Source: Nocardioides sp.
Lineage (GTDB): Bacteria; Actinomycetota; Actinomycetes; Propionibacteriales; Nocardioidaceae
Direction: 5' to 3'
Assembly: GCA_037045645.1 (NCBI GenBank)
Contig: JBAOIH010000004.1
Coordinates: 434,001 to 498,000 of the forward strand
DNA: 64,000 nt
The translations under genes were made by a program, and so were the position numbers. Shown here one piece after another: positions 19,961-29,206 of this stretch (the stretch's first letter is position 1; every line of letters starts with the position of its first letter). Below the pieces are notes generated by a model. The model was not told the origin of the DNA and searched no databases. It saw nothing but the letters and a program-made list of their open reading frames with translations.

Positions 19961-21733
19961 ATGACCCTGGACACCCGATCTGCCGAACTGACGCGGAAGC
20001 TCGTCATCAGCGACGCCCTTTCCGGCGAGTTCTTCGTACCCTCGTACCAGCGCGGGTACCGCTGGGGTGCACCAGAGGTCGTCAAACTCCTCGACGACAT
20101 CAATACCGACGTCATCGCGGTGTCCGTGCCGCGGAGCTACTACCTGCAACCTATCGTCGTCATGTGGAGGGAAGCCGCTGGCAACTGGGAGTTGATCGAT
20201 GGGCAGCAGCGACTCACGACGCTGTACCTGATTGTGAAGTACCTGCGGGACAGCAACTGGCTGCCGCGCGCAAAGGTCAACTACTCCCTGGCGTACGAGA
20301 CAAGGGAGAACAGTCGCGAGTACCTCGACACTCTCAACCCCGCACTCCGTCACTCGAACATCGACTTCCACTACATCTACTCGGCATACGAGGCGATCGG
20401 GAAGTGGTTCGAGGAGCAGCCCGACTCTGAGGGCGCAGCCATCAACATGCGCAAGGCCTTGGCCGAGCATGTCCATCTGATTTGGTACGAGGCTCCGGAG
20501 GGCACGGACAAGAACGAGTTGTTCAGGCGCCTGAACGTCGGTCGGATTCCCCTTACCGACGCTGAGCTCATCAAGGCTCTGGTGCTGTCCAAGATCGGCG
20601 CCGACGGCAGCCGTCCCGAACGCCAAGAGCAGATCGCCGTTCAGTGGGACAGCTTCGAACGCGACCTGCGGGACCCAGAGCTTTGGGCGTTCATCACCGG
20701 CTCGGCCTCAGAGTGGCCGACCCACATCGACTTGCTCTTCCGCGCGATGGCCGGCAGCACCGATGGCAAGGAACAGCACAGGTACTGGGTCTTCGAGGAG
20801 CTCAGACCCAGGATCGAGAAGGCTCCCTCCGAGTTCTGGCGAGACGTCGTACGCATGCATGGACTCATCACCGGGTGGTTCCATGACCGGACGCTCTATC
20901 ACCTGATCGGCTTCCTGATCGCTACCGGAGATCGGTACGAGTTCGAGCGGATCGTCGAACTGGCCGGCGGCTCCACCAACAAGGCGTTCAGGTTGGCCCT
21001 GGTCGAACGCATCCGTGCTCGCATCGGGCTAACCCGCACTCGCCTCGGCGACCTCAACTACGAGCTGCATCGCGACGCCTGCCAGCAACTCCTCCTGCTG
21101 ATGAATGTGGCCACGGTCCTCGGACCCGACGACATGAGAGAGCGACGCACACAGCGTTTCTCTTTCCACGACCATGCAGGGGGCAGCTGGTCCGTGGAGC
21201 ACATCCACGCGCAGAACGCTGCGCCATTGACCAGAGCCGAGCAGTGGAAGACCTGGCTCCACCTGCACCGGCAAAGCCTTTCAGCGGTTCCGGGGCGCAC
21301 CGAGGCGGAAAACGGCGAGCTGTTCGATCGAATCGACGCGACCATTCAGTCGATTGACGCGCGAGCGGTCGGCATCGCGGAGAAGTTCCGGAAACTAGAG
21401 GACGAGATCCTCGCCGCCTTCGCGGCGACCGGCGACCCGGTGCTCGGCGACGACGTGCACCTGCTGCCCAACCTCGCGCTTCTCGACCGCGGGCACAACA
21501 GCGCGCTCGGCAACTCCGTCTTCGAAGTGAAACGGCAGGAGATTTTGCGCCTCGATCGCGAGGGTGCCTACATTCCGCCGTGCACTCGCAACGCCTTCCT
21601 CAAGTACTACACCGAGGACGCTGATTCGCAGCTCCACCTGTGGGGTCCCCAGGACCGCGAGGCGTACTACAACGAGTTGCGCAGCGTCGTCGAGCCCTAC
21701 CTCCTCCCCGAGCCCGATGAGGCGGTCTCATGA
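19961..21733 (+). CDS. DUF262 + DUF1524 (GmrSD-like) HNH restriction protein
   Basis: A 590-residue protein combining both halves of a GmrSD-like type IV restriction enzyme. The N-terminal DUF262 domain has FVPSYQRGYRW near residues 24-34 and the nucleotide-binding signature DGQQRLTT near 79-86. The C-terminal DUF1524 region has WSVEHIHAQNAAPL and LPNLALLDRGHNSALGN...KR, the His-Asn-His style nuclease core. GmrSD enzymes cut DNA with modified (glucosylated or hydroxymethylated) cytosine. I chose the ATG at 19961 because it follows the methyltransferase stop. An in-frame ATG at 19883 would overlap that gene. It overlaps the next DUF262 gene by ATGA, so the two are coupled. Confidence 0.82.
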   Translation: MTLDTRSAELTRKLVISDALSGEFFVPSYQRGYRWGAPEVVKLLDDINTDVIAVSVPRSYYLQPIVVMWREAAGNWELIDGQQRLTTLYLIVKYLRDSNWLPRAKVNYSLAYETRENSREYLDTLNPALRHSNIDFHYIYSAYEAIGKWFEEQPDSEGAAINMRKALAEHVHLIWYEAPEGTDKNELFRRLNVGRIPLTDAELIKALVLSKIGADGSRPERQEQIAVQWDSFERDLRDPELWAFITGSASEWPTHIDLLFRAMAGSTDGKEQHRYWVFEELRPRIEKAPSEFWRDVVRMHGLITGWFHDRTLYHLIGFLIATGDRYEFERIVELAGGSTNKAFRLALVERIRARIGLTRTRLGDLNYELHRDACQQLLLLMNVATVLGPDDMRERRTQRFSFHDHAGGSWSVEHIHAQNAAPLTRAEQWKTWLHLHRQSLSAVPGRTEAENGELFDRIDATIQSIDARAVGIAEKFRKLEDEILAAFAATGDPVLGDDVHLLPNLALLDRGHNSALGNSVFEVKRQEILRLDREGAYIPPCTRNAFLKYYTEDADSQLHLWGPQDREAYYNELRSVVEPYLLPEPDEAVS

Positions 21734-24026
21734 ACAGGGCGACGGATGGATTCGTGAGGACCTACCGCGGCATCTTTGGTGGGCCCGATGGCGAGAGGCC
21801 ATCGATCAAGAGCATCGAGATCCCGATCATTCAGCGCGACTACGCGCAAGGCCGTGAGGACGACGACACCGCCGTGATTCGGCGCGACTTCCTCGAGGTG
21901 CTCGATCAATGCGTTGACCACGCCGGAGTCCGTCGGCCTGGACTTCGTATACGGCGAAGTCACCGCGCACGGCGTCCTCAAGCCGCTCGATGGGCAGCAG
22001 CGCCTGACCACCCTGTTCCTGCTGCACTGGTACGTCGCGTCGCGGGCCGGCGTACTGGACCCGAACGAGCCCTGGACGAAGTTCCGCTACGCGACGCGGC
22101 TCAGCGCACGAGTACTTCTGCCACGAACTTGTCACGAACGGCTGGCCGCACGAGGAGAGCGACCCGTCAGACCTGGATCACCGATCAGGCTTGGTACCTC
22201 TTCCCATGGCGTACGGATCCAACGATCCAATCGATGCTGGTCATGATCACCGCGATCCACGAGCGACTGTCACGAGAAGAGCACGACTTCGTGGCCCTTT
22301 GGGAACGACTGTCGTCGCCCGACGCGGAGGCGATCACGTTTCTGTTCCTGCCGATCGACGACATGGAGTCCGGCGACGACCTCTACATCAAGATGAACTC
22401 GCGCGGAAAGCCGCTAACCGAGTTCGAGGTCTTCAAGGCTCGGTTCGAGAAGCTCTTGGGTGCCTCGGGAAGGCAGGCTGAGCTCAGTGAGAAGTTCGAT
22501 CGCGAGTGGTCGGACCTCCTCTGGCACTACGAGGGCGGCAACTTTCTTGTCGACGACGAGTTCATGAACTACCTCGCATTCATCGTCGACGTCTGCGAGT
22601 GGCGCGCCGGGGCGACCCGGGGGCAAGCACCCTCCTCGATCGTGCCCGCCGGGTTTTCGTGGAGCACGAGGACGCGGACACCCACCTCGGGTTCCTGTTC
22701 TTCGCCTTCGACACCTGGGTGGGCGAAACGGCTTCAGACGACGTGCCTGCCGCGGTCTTCGCGAAGCTCTTCTCCGTTGGAGGCGACTCTGACTCTGGCT
22801 TGTTGCTCTTCGAGTCGCAGAACCCGAACCTTTTCGGAGCATGCCTCGAGGACTACGGGACCAAGCAGTTCTCCCTAGCCGAAACGATCCTTCTGTACGC
22901 CGTCATCATCTTCCGACATCTATGTCCCGATGAACCCGAAGGCGTCCTTCGGGAACCGGCTCCGCTCGCTGCGCAACCTCGCCGAGTCGGCACCCAACCA
23001 GGTGCAAGGTCCATTCATGCCGGACCTTATCGAGTCGACCACGACGCTGATGACAACGGGTTCGCTCGACGGCCTGAAGCGGTTCAGCCAAGCCTGGCTC
23101 GAGGACGAGAAGCTCAAAGCGCTCTCGTCTCGAGGAGCACCCGTCGATCGAGGCAGCAGTCCACTCGCTCGAGGATCATCCTCTCCTCCGAGGGCGGCTG
23201 TTCGCCTTCGATCTCGACCCCCTGACCATCGAGGACCATGCGGACGCCTTTTGGAAGGTCAGCGGACACGAGGCCCTTGAACACTTGCCAACCGCGCTAC
23301 TCGCCCAAGGCGACTACTCCCGCGAAATGGCATCCACGAAGCGGCAGTTTGGCGTGTCTGGCCAGCGGCAGGGCGGCGGATCCTGGCGAGACGTTCTGAC
23401 CCTCGGATCTCGAGAAAGCACGGCCCGAATGCGGGAAGCCGTTACGACCCTTCTCAACGATGTCATCGGTAGGGCCGGGGACCCAGGAGAGGTGCTGGAG
23501 GATATCCGGGCTGAATGGCTTGCGCACCGCGAGACGGCCAGGCACTTCGACTGGCAGTACTACTTTGTCCGCTACCCGAGCATGCTTTCTGCTCCCCAAG
23601 GGATCTACGTAGGTGAGTACGACCCGGCTGGCGCCGGCTATCGGTACCAGGTGGACATGATGAACGGCGGGGACTACCGGTCGGCCTTCAAGGACCCGTA
23701 CCTGCTGGCAATCTGGAACGAGGTCAATCAGCCTGAGCGGCTGGCAATGCCGGAGTTCCGCAGCTGGGACTACACCGGTACCGAGAAAGCAATGAAGTTC
23801 ATCGAATCGGGCACTGGCATTCGCACGGTCGACGCCGGCTTCGAAGTCCTCCTGCCGGAGGACTCGGCTCAGGCTGACACGGCTCGAACAGTACTCACTC
23901 GAATTCGTGATCGACGCCGCCAACTTCATCCCGGTGAAGCGGACCGGGCCGGACAACCTCGACGCCGAGGACAGGGTGCAGGTCGGCGTCGCAATCGTTA
24001 AGGCACTCCTCAACGCAGGTCTTTAG
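21730..24026 (+). pseudogene. second DUF262-family protein, about seven frameshifts as sequenced
   Basis: About 760 residues of a second DUF262 protein. IPIIQRDYAQGR lies near the start, and GVLKPLDGQQRLTTLFLLHWY near 21990 carries the family signature. YIKMNSRGKPLTEFEVFKARFE near 22400 is also typical. Continuity needs frame changes near 21907, 22104, 22175, 22608, 22915, 23128 and 23893, and the protein ends at the TAG at 24026. No HNH motif was found in the C-terminal part, so this partner may be nuclease-less or carry another effector. The gene overlaps the preceding DUF262-DUF1524 gene by four bases. Shift density is like pglZ and unlike the intact neighbour. Confidence 0.68.
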
Positions 24027-24227
24027 ACCATGAGAAGGCCCATTCCCGCAGACCATGAGCGGGTCAACCTCCACTGGGACTGCTGCACTATCTGGTGACA
24101 GGATGACTTGGGTCCTGACGCCAATCGCTGGCGTGAGCCGCCCCCAGTGCGGCCGGCGCGGCCCTCACGATTGCCGCACTAGCGGAACCACGTTTGGCCA
24201 GGTCAGCATGCAGTGGTTTTCTACATT
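24027..24227. other. island/Tad junction, no gene
   Basis: About 200 bases between the end of the DUF262 cluster and the point where tadA homology begins. No credible coding frame is present. This interval should contain the right-hand boundary of the defence island, because tadA lacks its 5' half and none of the usual upstream Tad genes are present. I see no integrase gene and no clear direct repeat. Confidence 0.5.
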
Positions 24228-24986
24228 GCGGTCAACATCCGCAAGTTCGTGCTGCGCGCCGCCACGATGCGCGATCTGGTCGAACTCGGCAGCCTCACCC
24301 AGCATGCTGCGGACTTCTTGGAAGCATCCGTACGCGCGGGCCTGAACGTCCTGATCGCGGGCGGCACGCAGGCGGGGAAGACGACGATGTTGAACTGTTT
24401 GTCGGCGGCCATCCCCGGCGGCGAGCGGGTCGTCAGTTGTGAAGAGGTCTGGGAAGCTTCGCTTCAACCATCCCGACTGGGTGCCGTTGCAATGTCGTCA
24501 GTCGGGGCTGGAAGGCACCGGCGAGGTCAAGCTGCGCAATCTGGTCAAGGAGAGCCTGCGGATGCGGCCCTCACGGCTGATTGTCGGCGAGGTCCGTGCC
24601 GAGGAGTGTCTCGACCTGCTCCTCGCGCTCAACAGCGGCCTGCCGGGCATGTGCACGCTGCACGCCAACTCCGCGCGCGAGGCGCTGGTCAAGATGTGCA
24701 CACTTCCGCTGCTCGCAGGCGAGAACACGGTTCGAGATTCGTCGTGCCGACCGTCGCCTCTTCGGTAGACCTCGTGGTGCACCTGGGCCTGGACACCCAA
24801 GGCGTACGCCGGGTCAACGAGATCGCCGCTGTGACGGGGCGTGTCGAGAACGACATCATCGAGGTCGAGCCGATTTTCGAACGCCACGACACCGACCTGC
24901 GTCGCGTCAGCGGCATCCCACCTCGCCCTGAGCGCTATGAGCGGATCGGGATCGACGTACGCCGCATGCTCAACGGGGACGTCTGA
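24228..24986 (+). pseudogene. tadA: Tad pilus secretion ATPase TadA/CpaF, 5'-truncated and frameshifted
   Basis: The remnant starts inside the ATPase at VNIRKFVLRA and keeps the RecA-like core: Walker A GGTQAGKTT, the CRQSGLEGTGEVKLRNLVKESLRMRPSRLIVGEVR block, and LNSGLPGMCTLHANSAREAL. The N-terminal half of the protein, about 200 residues, is missing. Two frame changes, near 24450 and 24735, are needed to reach the genuine C-terminus, whose stop overlaps the tadB start. TadA powers assembly of Flp/Tad pili. Without it the locus cannot work unless another copy exists. The truncation point marks where the defence island replaced the 5' part of the operon. Confidence 0.82.
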
Positions 24987-25840
24987 TGGGCGCACTGGTC
25001 GGACTCGGGCTCGGCGTGGGACTGCTGCTGATCTATGCGGCCTTCTGCCTTCCGCGCGGCACCCGCGCACCCGCCTCGCGATCCGGACGGGTGGAGCAAC
25101 TCCTGGCGCGCGCCGGGCTCGGCCACGTCACACCGGCTGCCTTCCTCGCCCTGTGCGCCATCTTGGGACTCGGCGTGGCGTTCATCATCCAGGCGGTCAG
25201 CAAGACTCCGCCGGTGGCCGTGGCCTTCGGCGTGATCGCCGCAGCATTGCCGGTCACGATCATCCAAGGCCGCGCCCGCCGACGACAACGCGAGTTCGCC
25301 GAAGTGTGGCCCGAAGCTGTCGACAATCTCGCGTCAGCCGTACGCGCAGGGCTCAGCCTGCCCGAGGCCCTGACCGCCCTCGGCACCCGCGGTCCCGAGC
25401 CGTTGCGTGAGGCGTTCACCGCGTTCGGACTCGACTATCAGGTGACCGGCCGGTTCAGTGACAGTCTCGATCGGCTCAAGGAACGACTCGCCGACCCGGT
25501 CGGGGATCGGGTCGTGGAGGGGCTGCGGATAGCGCGGGAGGTCGGGGGTGGCGAACTCGGCCGCTTGCTGCGCAACCTCAGCGGCTATCTGCGTGACGAG
25601 GCGCGCACGCGCTCGGAGATGGAATCACGACAGTCTTGGACGATCAACGGTGCCAGGCTCGCCGTCGCGGGTCCCTGGTTGGTCCTGTTCTTCATGTGCT
25701 TCCAGCCGGAGGTCATCCAGAGGTACGCCTCGCCTGGAGGCGCTGCTGTCCTCGTCACCGGCGCGGTCCTATGTCTGGTCGCCTACCGGTTGATGATGCG
25801 CATCGGTCGACTCCCCAACGAGCGGCGGATTCTGTCGTGA
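24986..25840 (+). CDS. tadB: Tad pilus inner membrane platform protein TadB
   Basis: A 284-residue membrane protein with the GspF/TadB layout. There are N-terminal membrane helices (VGLGLGVGLLLIYAAF, then AALPVTII after a short loop). A cytoplasmic type II secretion F domain follows (WPEAVDNLASAVRAGLSLPEALTAL ... IAREVGGGELGRLLRNLSGYLRDEARTRSEMESRQ), and then two C-terminal helices. TadB forms the platform on which the TadA ATPase drives Flp pilin polymerisation. The ATG uses the last base of tadA's stop (TGATG), and the stop overlaps the tadC start. The gene itself looks intact. Confidence 0.85.
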   Translation: MGALVGLGLGVGLLLIYAAFCLPRGTRAPASRSGRVEQLLARAGLGHVTPAAFLALCAILGLGVAFIIQAVSKTPPVAVAFGVIAAALPVTIIQGRARRRQREFAEVWPEAVDNLASAVRAGLSLPEALTALGTRGPEPLREAFTAFGLDYQVTGRFSDSLDRLKERLADPVGDRVVEGLRIAREVGGGELGRLLRNLSGYLRDEARTRSEMESRQSWTINGARLAVAGPWLVLFFMCFQPEVIQRYASPGGAAVLVTGAVLCLVAYRLMMRIGRLPNERRILS

Positions 25841-26775
25841 GCGTGACGATCTGGGGTGCCTTCCTCGGACTCGGCTTCGGCACGGGGCTGCTGGTGTTCC
25901 TTCGGCGACTTCGCCTCATCGGCAAGCCCCAACTGGCGACTCGGGTGCTGCCCTACGTACGTGATCTGCCTGAGGTTGGCCGCACGCCCGCACTTCGCGT
26001 GGTCTCGCCTTCACCGGTGACCGCGGCGCGCGGAGTGTTCGGCCCGGTGCTCGGATCAGGTGCCCGACTGGTCGAGCGCACTCTGGGCGGTTCGCTCTCA
26101 GTGGGGCGGCGCTTGCAGCGTGCCGGCATCGCCAAGACCGTGCACGAGTTCCGCATCGAGCAGGTCATCTGGGGTGTCCTGGGGTTCGCCGTCGCGGCGG
26201 CGTGGAGTTTGCTGCGTACGCTGACCAATCCAGGCAGCCTGGTGGCCGGCCTGTTGCTCTGCGGAGTGGGCTTCATGGTCGGTGTCATGGCCCGCGACTC
26301 CTACCTCACCTCGCAGGCGACTAGGCGCGAACGCGAGATCGTGCATGAGTTCCCCGTCATCGCCGAGTTGTTGGCGTTGGCCGTCGCCGCGGGTGAGAGT
26401 CCGGTCGCGGCACTGGGCCGCGTCGTCGAGCGCTCAGGCGGCGAACTCTCCAAGGACCTTGCCCAGGTCTTGGGGCAGATCCGCACCGGTGAGCCGGTCG
26501 GCGCCGCCTTCGAGGAGCTCGCCCGCAACACCGGATTGCCGGTTGTCGCGCGATTCGCTCAAGGCGTCGCCGTCGCGATGGAACGCGGCACCCCTCTGGC
26601 CGATGTCCTGCACGCCCAGGCGGGGGACGTACGCGAGGCAGGGCGCCGCGACCTGATCGAAACAGCTGCTCGCAAAGAGGTTCTGATGATGGTGCCGGTG
26701 GTGGTGCTCGTGCTCCCGGTCACGGTCTTGTTCGCGTTCTTCCCCGGCGCACTCGCGCTGAATGTCGGCTTCTAG
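25837..26775 (+). CDS. tadC: Tad pilus platform protein TadC
   Basis: A 312-residue companion of TadB starting at the GTG at 25837, which overlaps the tadB stop (GTGA). It has an N-terminal helix, a middle hydrophobic pair, and a GspF-like domain (HEFPVIAELLALAVAAGESPVAALGRVVERSGGELSKDLAQVLGQIRTGEPVGAAFEELA). The final segment MMVPVVVLVLPVTVLFAFFPGAL is the usual C-terminal membrane anchor. With TadB it forms the inner membrane assembly platform. The frame is clean. Confidence 0.85.
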   Translation: MSVTIWGAFLGLGFGTGLLVFLRRLRLIGKPQLATRVLPYVRDLPEVGRTPALRVVSPSPVTAARGVFGPVLGSGARLVERTLGGSLSVGRRLQRAGIAKTVHEFRIEQVIWGVLGFAVAAAWSLLRTLTNPGSLVAGLLLCGVGFMVGVMARDSYLTSQATRREREIVHEFPVIAELLALAVAAGESPVAALGRVVERSGGELSKDLAQVLGQIRTGEPVGAAFEELARNTGLPVVARFAQGVAVAMERGTPLADVLHAQAGDVREAGRRDLIETAARKEVLMMVPVVVLVLPVTVLFAFFPGALALNVGF

Positions 26776-26789
26776 AGAAGGGTTCACCG

Positions 26790-26990
26790 ATGCACAGATT
26801 CATGTTCCTGGCGGCCTGGTTGCAGGTCTCGTTGAGCGGTACGCGGCGCCGTGACGAACGCGGCGACATCCCGGGTTGGGTGATGGTGACCGTGATGACC
26901 GCCGGTCTGGTTGTCGCCATCTGGCAGTTTGCCGGGCCACAACTGGAAAACATGCTCAAAGATGCACTGGGGAAGGTCAGCGGTCGTTGA
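26790..26990 (+). CDS. small Flp-pilin-like membrane protein
   Basis: A 66-residue protein with a short basic N-terminus, then DERGDIPGWVMVTVMTAGLVVAIWQF, a processing-like glycine/acidic region followed by one hydrophobic helix. This matches actinobacterial Tad loci, where a small pilin or pilin-like subunit lies between tadC and the tadE genes. It starts 14 bases after tadC and its stop overlaps the TTG start of the next gene. Assignment as pilin is by size, hydrophobicity and position. The exact prepilin peptidase site is not certain. Confidence 0.7.
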   Translation: MHRFMFLAAWLQVSLSGTRRRDERGDIPGWVMVTVMTAGLVVAIWQFAGPQLENMLKDALGKVSGR

Positions 26991-27379
26991 GTCGTCGACC
27001 TGGCCGTGACGAGGCCGGGTCAGCCATCGTCGACTTCGTCCTCGTCCTCGTGGTGTTGATCCCGGTCTTCCTCGGGATCCTTCAGCTGGCGTTGACCCTG
27101 CACGTACGCAACGTGCTGGCCTCAGCCGCGTCCGAAGGAGCGCGCCATGGGGCCACCCTCGACCGTGAGCCAGCCGACGGAGTCGCGAAGGCTCACGGCC
27201 AGATCGTAGGAGCGTTGAACGAGTCGTACGCCGACAACATCCGTGCCGAAGCCACCACGATCGGCGGGGCACCGGCCGTACGCATCGTGATCCGTGCCGT
27301 CGTGCCCGCGCTCGGAATCGGCGGCCCAGGCGTGCCGCTGACCGTACGCGGCACTGCCGTCGACGAGGACATCCCATGA
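26987..27379 (+). CDS. tadE: TadE-family pseudopilin
   Basis: A 130-residue protein with the TadE signature at its N-terminus: GSAIVDFVLVLVVLIPVFLGILQLALTLHVRNVLASAASEGARHGA. That is one membrane helix followed by the conserved region with Ala-Ala-x-Glu-Gly-Ala-Arg. The rest is a small extracytoplasmic beta-rich domain. TadE-like proteins are minor pilins or assembly factors of Flp pili. I chose the TTG at 26987, overlapping the upstream gene by four bases. No better start lies inside the domain. The downstream gene overlaps its stop by four bases. Confidence 0.75.
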   Translation: MSRRPGRDEAGSAIVDFVLVLVVLIPVFLGILQLALTLHVRNVLASAASEGARHGATLDREPADGVAKAHGQIVGALNESYADNIRAEATTIGGAPAVRIVIRAVVPALGIGGPGVPLTVRGTAVDEDIP

Positions 27380-27816
27380 GAGCGCGCACAGAGGACGGCT
27401 CCGCCCTGGTCGAACTCACCTGGCTCGGCATCCTGCTGCTGATCCCACTGACTTATGTGATCGTCTGCGTCTTCCAGGTCCAACGTGAAGCTTTCGCGGT
27501 GGCGGGGGCGGCGCGTGCTGCCGCGCGGGCGTACACGCTGGCCGACGACGACGCGACCGGCCGCGCTCGCGCGCATGCGGCGGCGCAGCAGGTGATGACC
27601 GACCACGGTGCCGGCGCGCTGCCGGAGGGCGCCATCTCGATCGGGTGTGGCGGCGCGGCGGACTGCTTCGCGCCCGAATCCGTGGTCACCGCCGCAATCG
27701 CGTCGAGCGTGCGGCTTCCGCTGCTGCCGACCTTCATGACGCAAGGGGCATCGCAGATCAACGTACGGTCGGAGCACTCCGTTCCGGTCGGGCGCTATCG
27801 GGAGTTCGCACCATGA
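27376..27816 (+). CDS. TadE/TadF-like pilus assembly protein
   Basis: A 146-residue protein beginning TEDGSALVELTWLGILLLIPLTYVIVCVFQVQREAFAVAGAARAAARAY, the same single-helix plan as TadE with a VELTWLG start. The C-terminal domain contains two cysteines (IGCGGAADCF) that may pair outside the membrane. It is the second of three tandem pseudopilin-like genes. Both its start and stop overlap the neighbouring genes by four bases, so translation is coupled. It is most likely a minor pilin or assembly factor of the Tad system. Confidence 0.72.
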   Translation: MRARTEDGSALVELTWLGILLLIPLTYVIVCVFQVQREAFAVAGAARAAARAYTLADDDATGRARAHAAAQQVMTDHGAGALPEGAISIGCGGAADCFAPESVVTAAIASSVRLPLLPTFMTQGASQINVRSEHSVPVGRYREFAP

Positions 27817-28256
27817 CGCGAGAGCGCGACGAGCGCGGGCAGAGTTCTCTGATGATCGTGGGCCTCGCGGTGGTGCTGATGATGGCGGTTGCGGTCGCGG
27901 TGGACTCCAGCGCCGCGTTCCTGCACCGCCAGCGTCTCGACAATGTCGCCGAGGGTGCGGCGCTCTACGCCGCCGACGCGGCAGCCGAGGGCCGAGAGGT
28001 CTACACAGGTGGGCTTGGGGAGCAGGAGCGGCTCCTGATCGTCCAAGAGAGGGCCGCTGCGGCAGCGCGTGACTATCTGGCGCGCACCGGAGCACCCGGA
28101 GACTTCCCGGGGCTCAGCCATCAGGTCACGGTCGCCGACGACGCCGTACGCGTGAGCGTCCAAGCCCCGCTGCGCCTGCCGCTGACCTTCCCGGGCGTCC
28201 CACTCACCGTCACCATCGGCGCCACTGGTGCCTCCGCAGTCACGTTGCACGAGTGA
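27813..28256 (+). CDS. TadG-like pilus assembly protein (short form)
   Basis: A 147-residue protein beginning MTRERDERGQSSLMIVGLAVVLMMAVAVAVDSSAAFLHRQRLDNVAEGAALYAADAA, the N-terminal helix and DxxAAFLHRQRLDNVADGAAL pattern of TadG/RcpC-associated actinobacterial proteins. It lacks the large von Willebrand domain of full TadG. It is the last gene of the Tad operon here, 86 bases before an unrelated secreted protein. The start is the ATG at 27813, overlapping the upstream stop. Confidence 0.72.
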   Translation: MTRERDERGQSSLMIVGLAVVLMMAVAVAVDSSAAFLHRQRLDNVAEGAALYAADAAAEGREVYTGGLGEQERLLIVQERAAAAARDYLARTGAPGDFPGLSHQVTVADDAVRVSVQAPLRLPLTFPGVPLTVTIGATGASAVTLHE

Positions 28257-28342
28257 ACGAGAACCAGTCGCGTCGATCGCGCATCACATCTCGCACCGCA
28301 CCACTAGCGTTGATGGTGCCCATACGAGTCAGGAGAGTCGCC

Positions 28343-29152
28343 ATGACGTCCCTTCCCATCCGAGGTGCCGCCGGGCTGGTCGCCGCGTTCGCGCTTGTCC
28401 TGCCGGCCGCCGCTTCGATGCCGACCGCCCAAGCGGCTCCCGTGCAGTCGAGTCAAAGCCAGCGGGCGGCGCTGCCGAAGTACCAGGTCACGCTCAAGGT
28501 CAACACCACCCAGGCGGTGCGCAAGGAGACCGAGATCAAGTTGCGCGGCAAGGTGAAGAAGGGCCGCAAGGGCCAGATCGTGCGGCTTCAGGTGAAGTAC
28601 CCCTACACCAAGTGGAAGACCAAGAAGGGCTACACGCGGCTCAACAAGGACGGCAAGTTCGTCTTCAAGGACATCGCCGACTCCCGCAACGATCGTGAAT
28701 ACCGGGTGCTCAAGCCCGGTGACTCCCGTCGCGCCGCAGGTGTGAGCCCAGAAGTCCATGTGGACGTCTATTACTGGCAAGGCATCTACGACTTCGGCGC
28801 GCACGAGAACGCTGAGCTCGACTGGTTCAAGATCAACGGCGAAGAAGGCAGCGGCGTACGCGTCACCACCGCCGGCCAGCCCGGCTTCGGTGAGATGCCC
28901 CTAGCGCGCAAGTGCCTTGAGTTGAGCGGCACCTTCGGCCTGGCCGACTCGGTTTCCCAGGCCGGCAGCACCGGGTCGGTCACTGCCAGCACAGACGGTA
29001 CGCAGGTCTACACCCGCGCCTTCGGACTGGGAGAGACCGAGGTGAAGACCTTCAACGTCAAGGACGTCTTCACCTTCCGTCTCGACTTCGCCCAGGTCTC
29101 CGGCACCCCAGCCGGCGCTGCGATGAACAACATCCTCGGCCTCTGCGACTGA
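28343..29152 (+). CDS. secreted hypothetical protein
   Basis: A 269-residue exported protein. The ATG at 28343 has a good ribosome site (AGGAGAG). A signal peptide follows (LVAAFALVLPAAASMPTAQAAP), with likely cleavage after an AQA motif near residue 28. The mature N-terminal part resembles a small immunoglobulin-like repeat rich in Lys (KVKKGRKGQIVRLQVKYPYTKW). The C-terminal half has two Cys (KCLELSG, LGLCD) that may form a disulfide, and patterns like NPCBM or lectin-like domains (FKINGEEGSGVRV). No function is assigned. It is separated from the Tad genes by a short spacer and from prfB by 54 bases. Confidence 0.7.
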   Translation: MTSLPIRGAAGLVAAFALVLPAAASMPTAQAAPVQSSQSQRAALPKYQVTLKVNTTQAVRKETEIKLRGKVKKGRKGQIVRLQVKYPYTKWKTKKGYTRLNKDGKFVFKDIADSRNDREYRVLKPGDSRRAAGVSPEVHVDVYYWQGIYDFGAHENAELDWFKINGEEGSGVRVTTAGQPGFGEMPLARKCLELSGTFGLADSVSQAGSTGSVTASTDGTQVYTRAFGLGETEVKTFNVKDVFTFRLDFAQVSGTPAGAAMNNILGLCD

Positions 29153-29206
29153 CCTGAGGGCTGCGGTTTCGACCCGGTCCCACGCCGGGCCGTAGGCTTG
29201 CTGATC

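Noticed and set aside
22400..24026. Several short independent genes in place of one DUF262 gene
   Set aside because: The pieces join end to end in one family-like protein once single-base shifts are allowed, and none has its own ribosome site.
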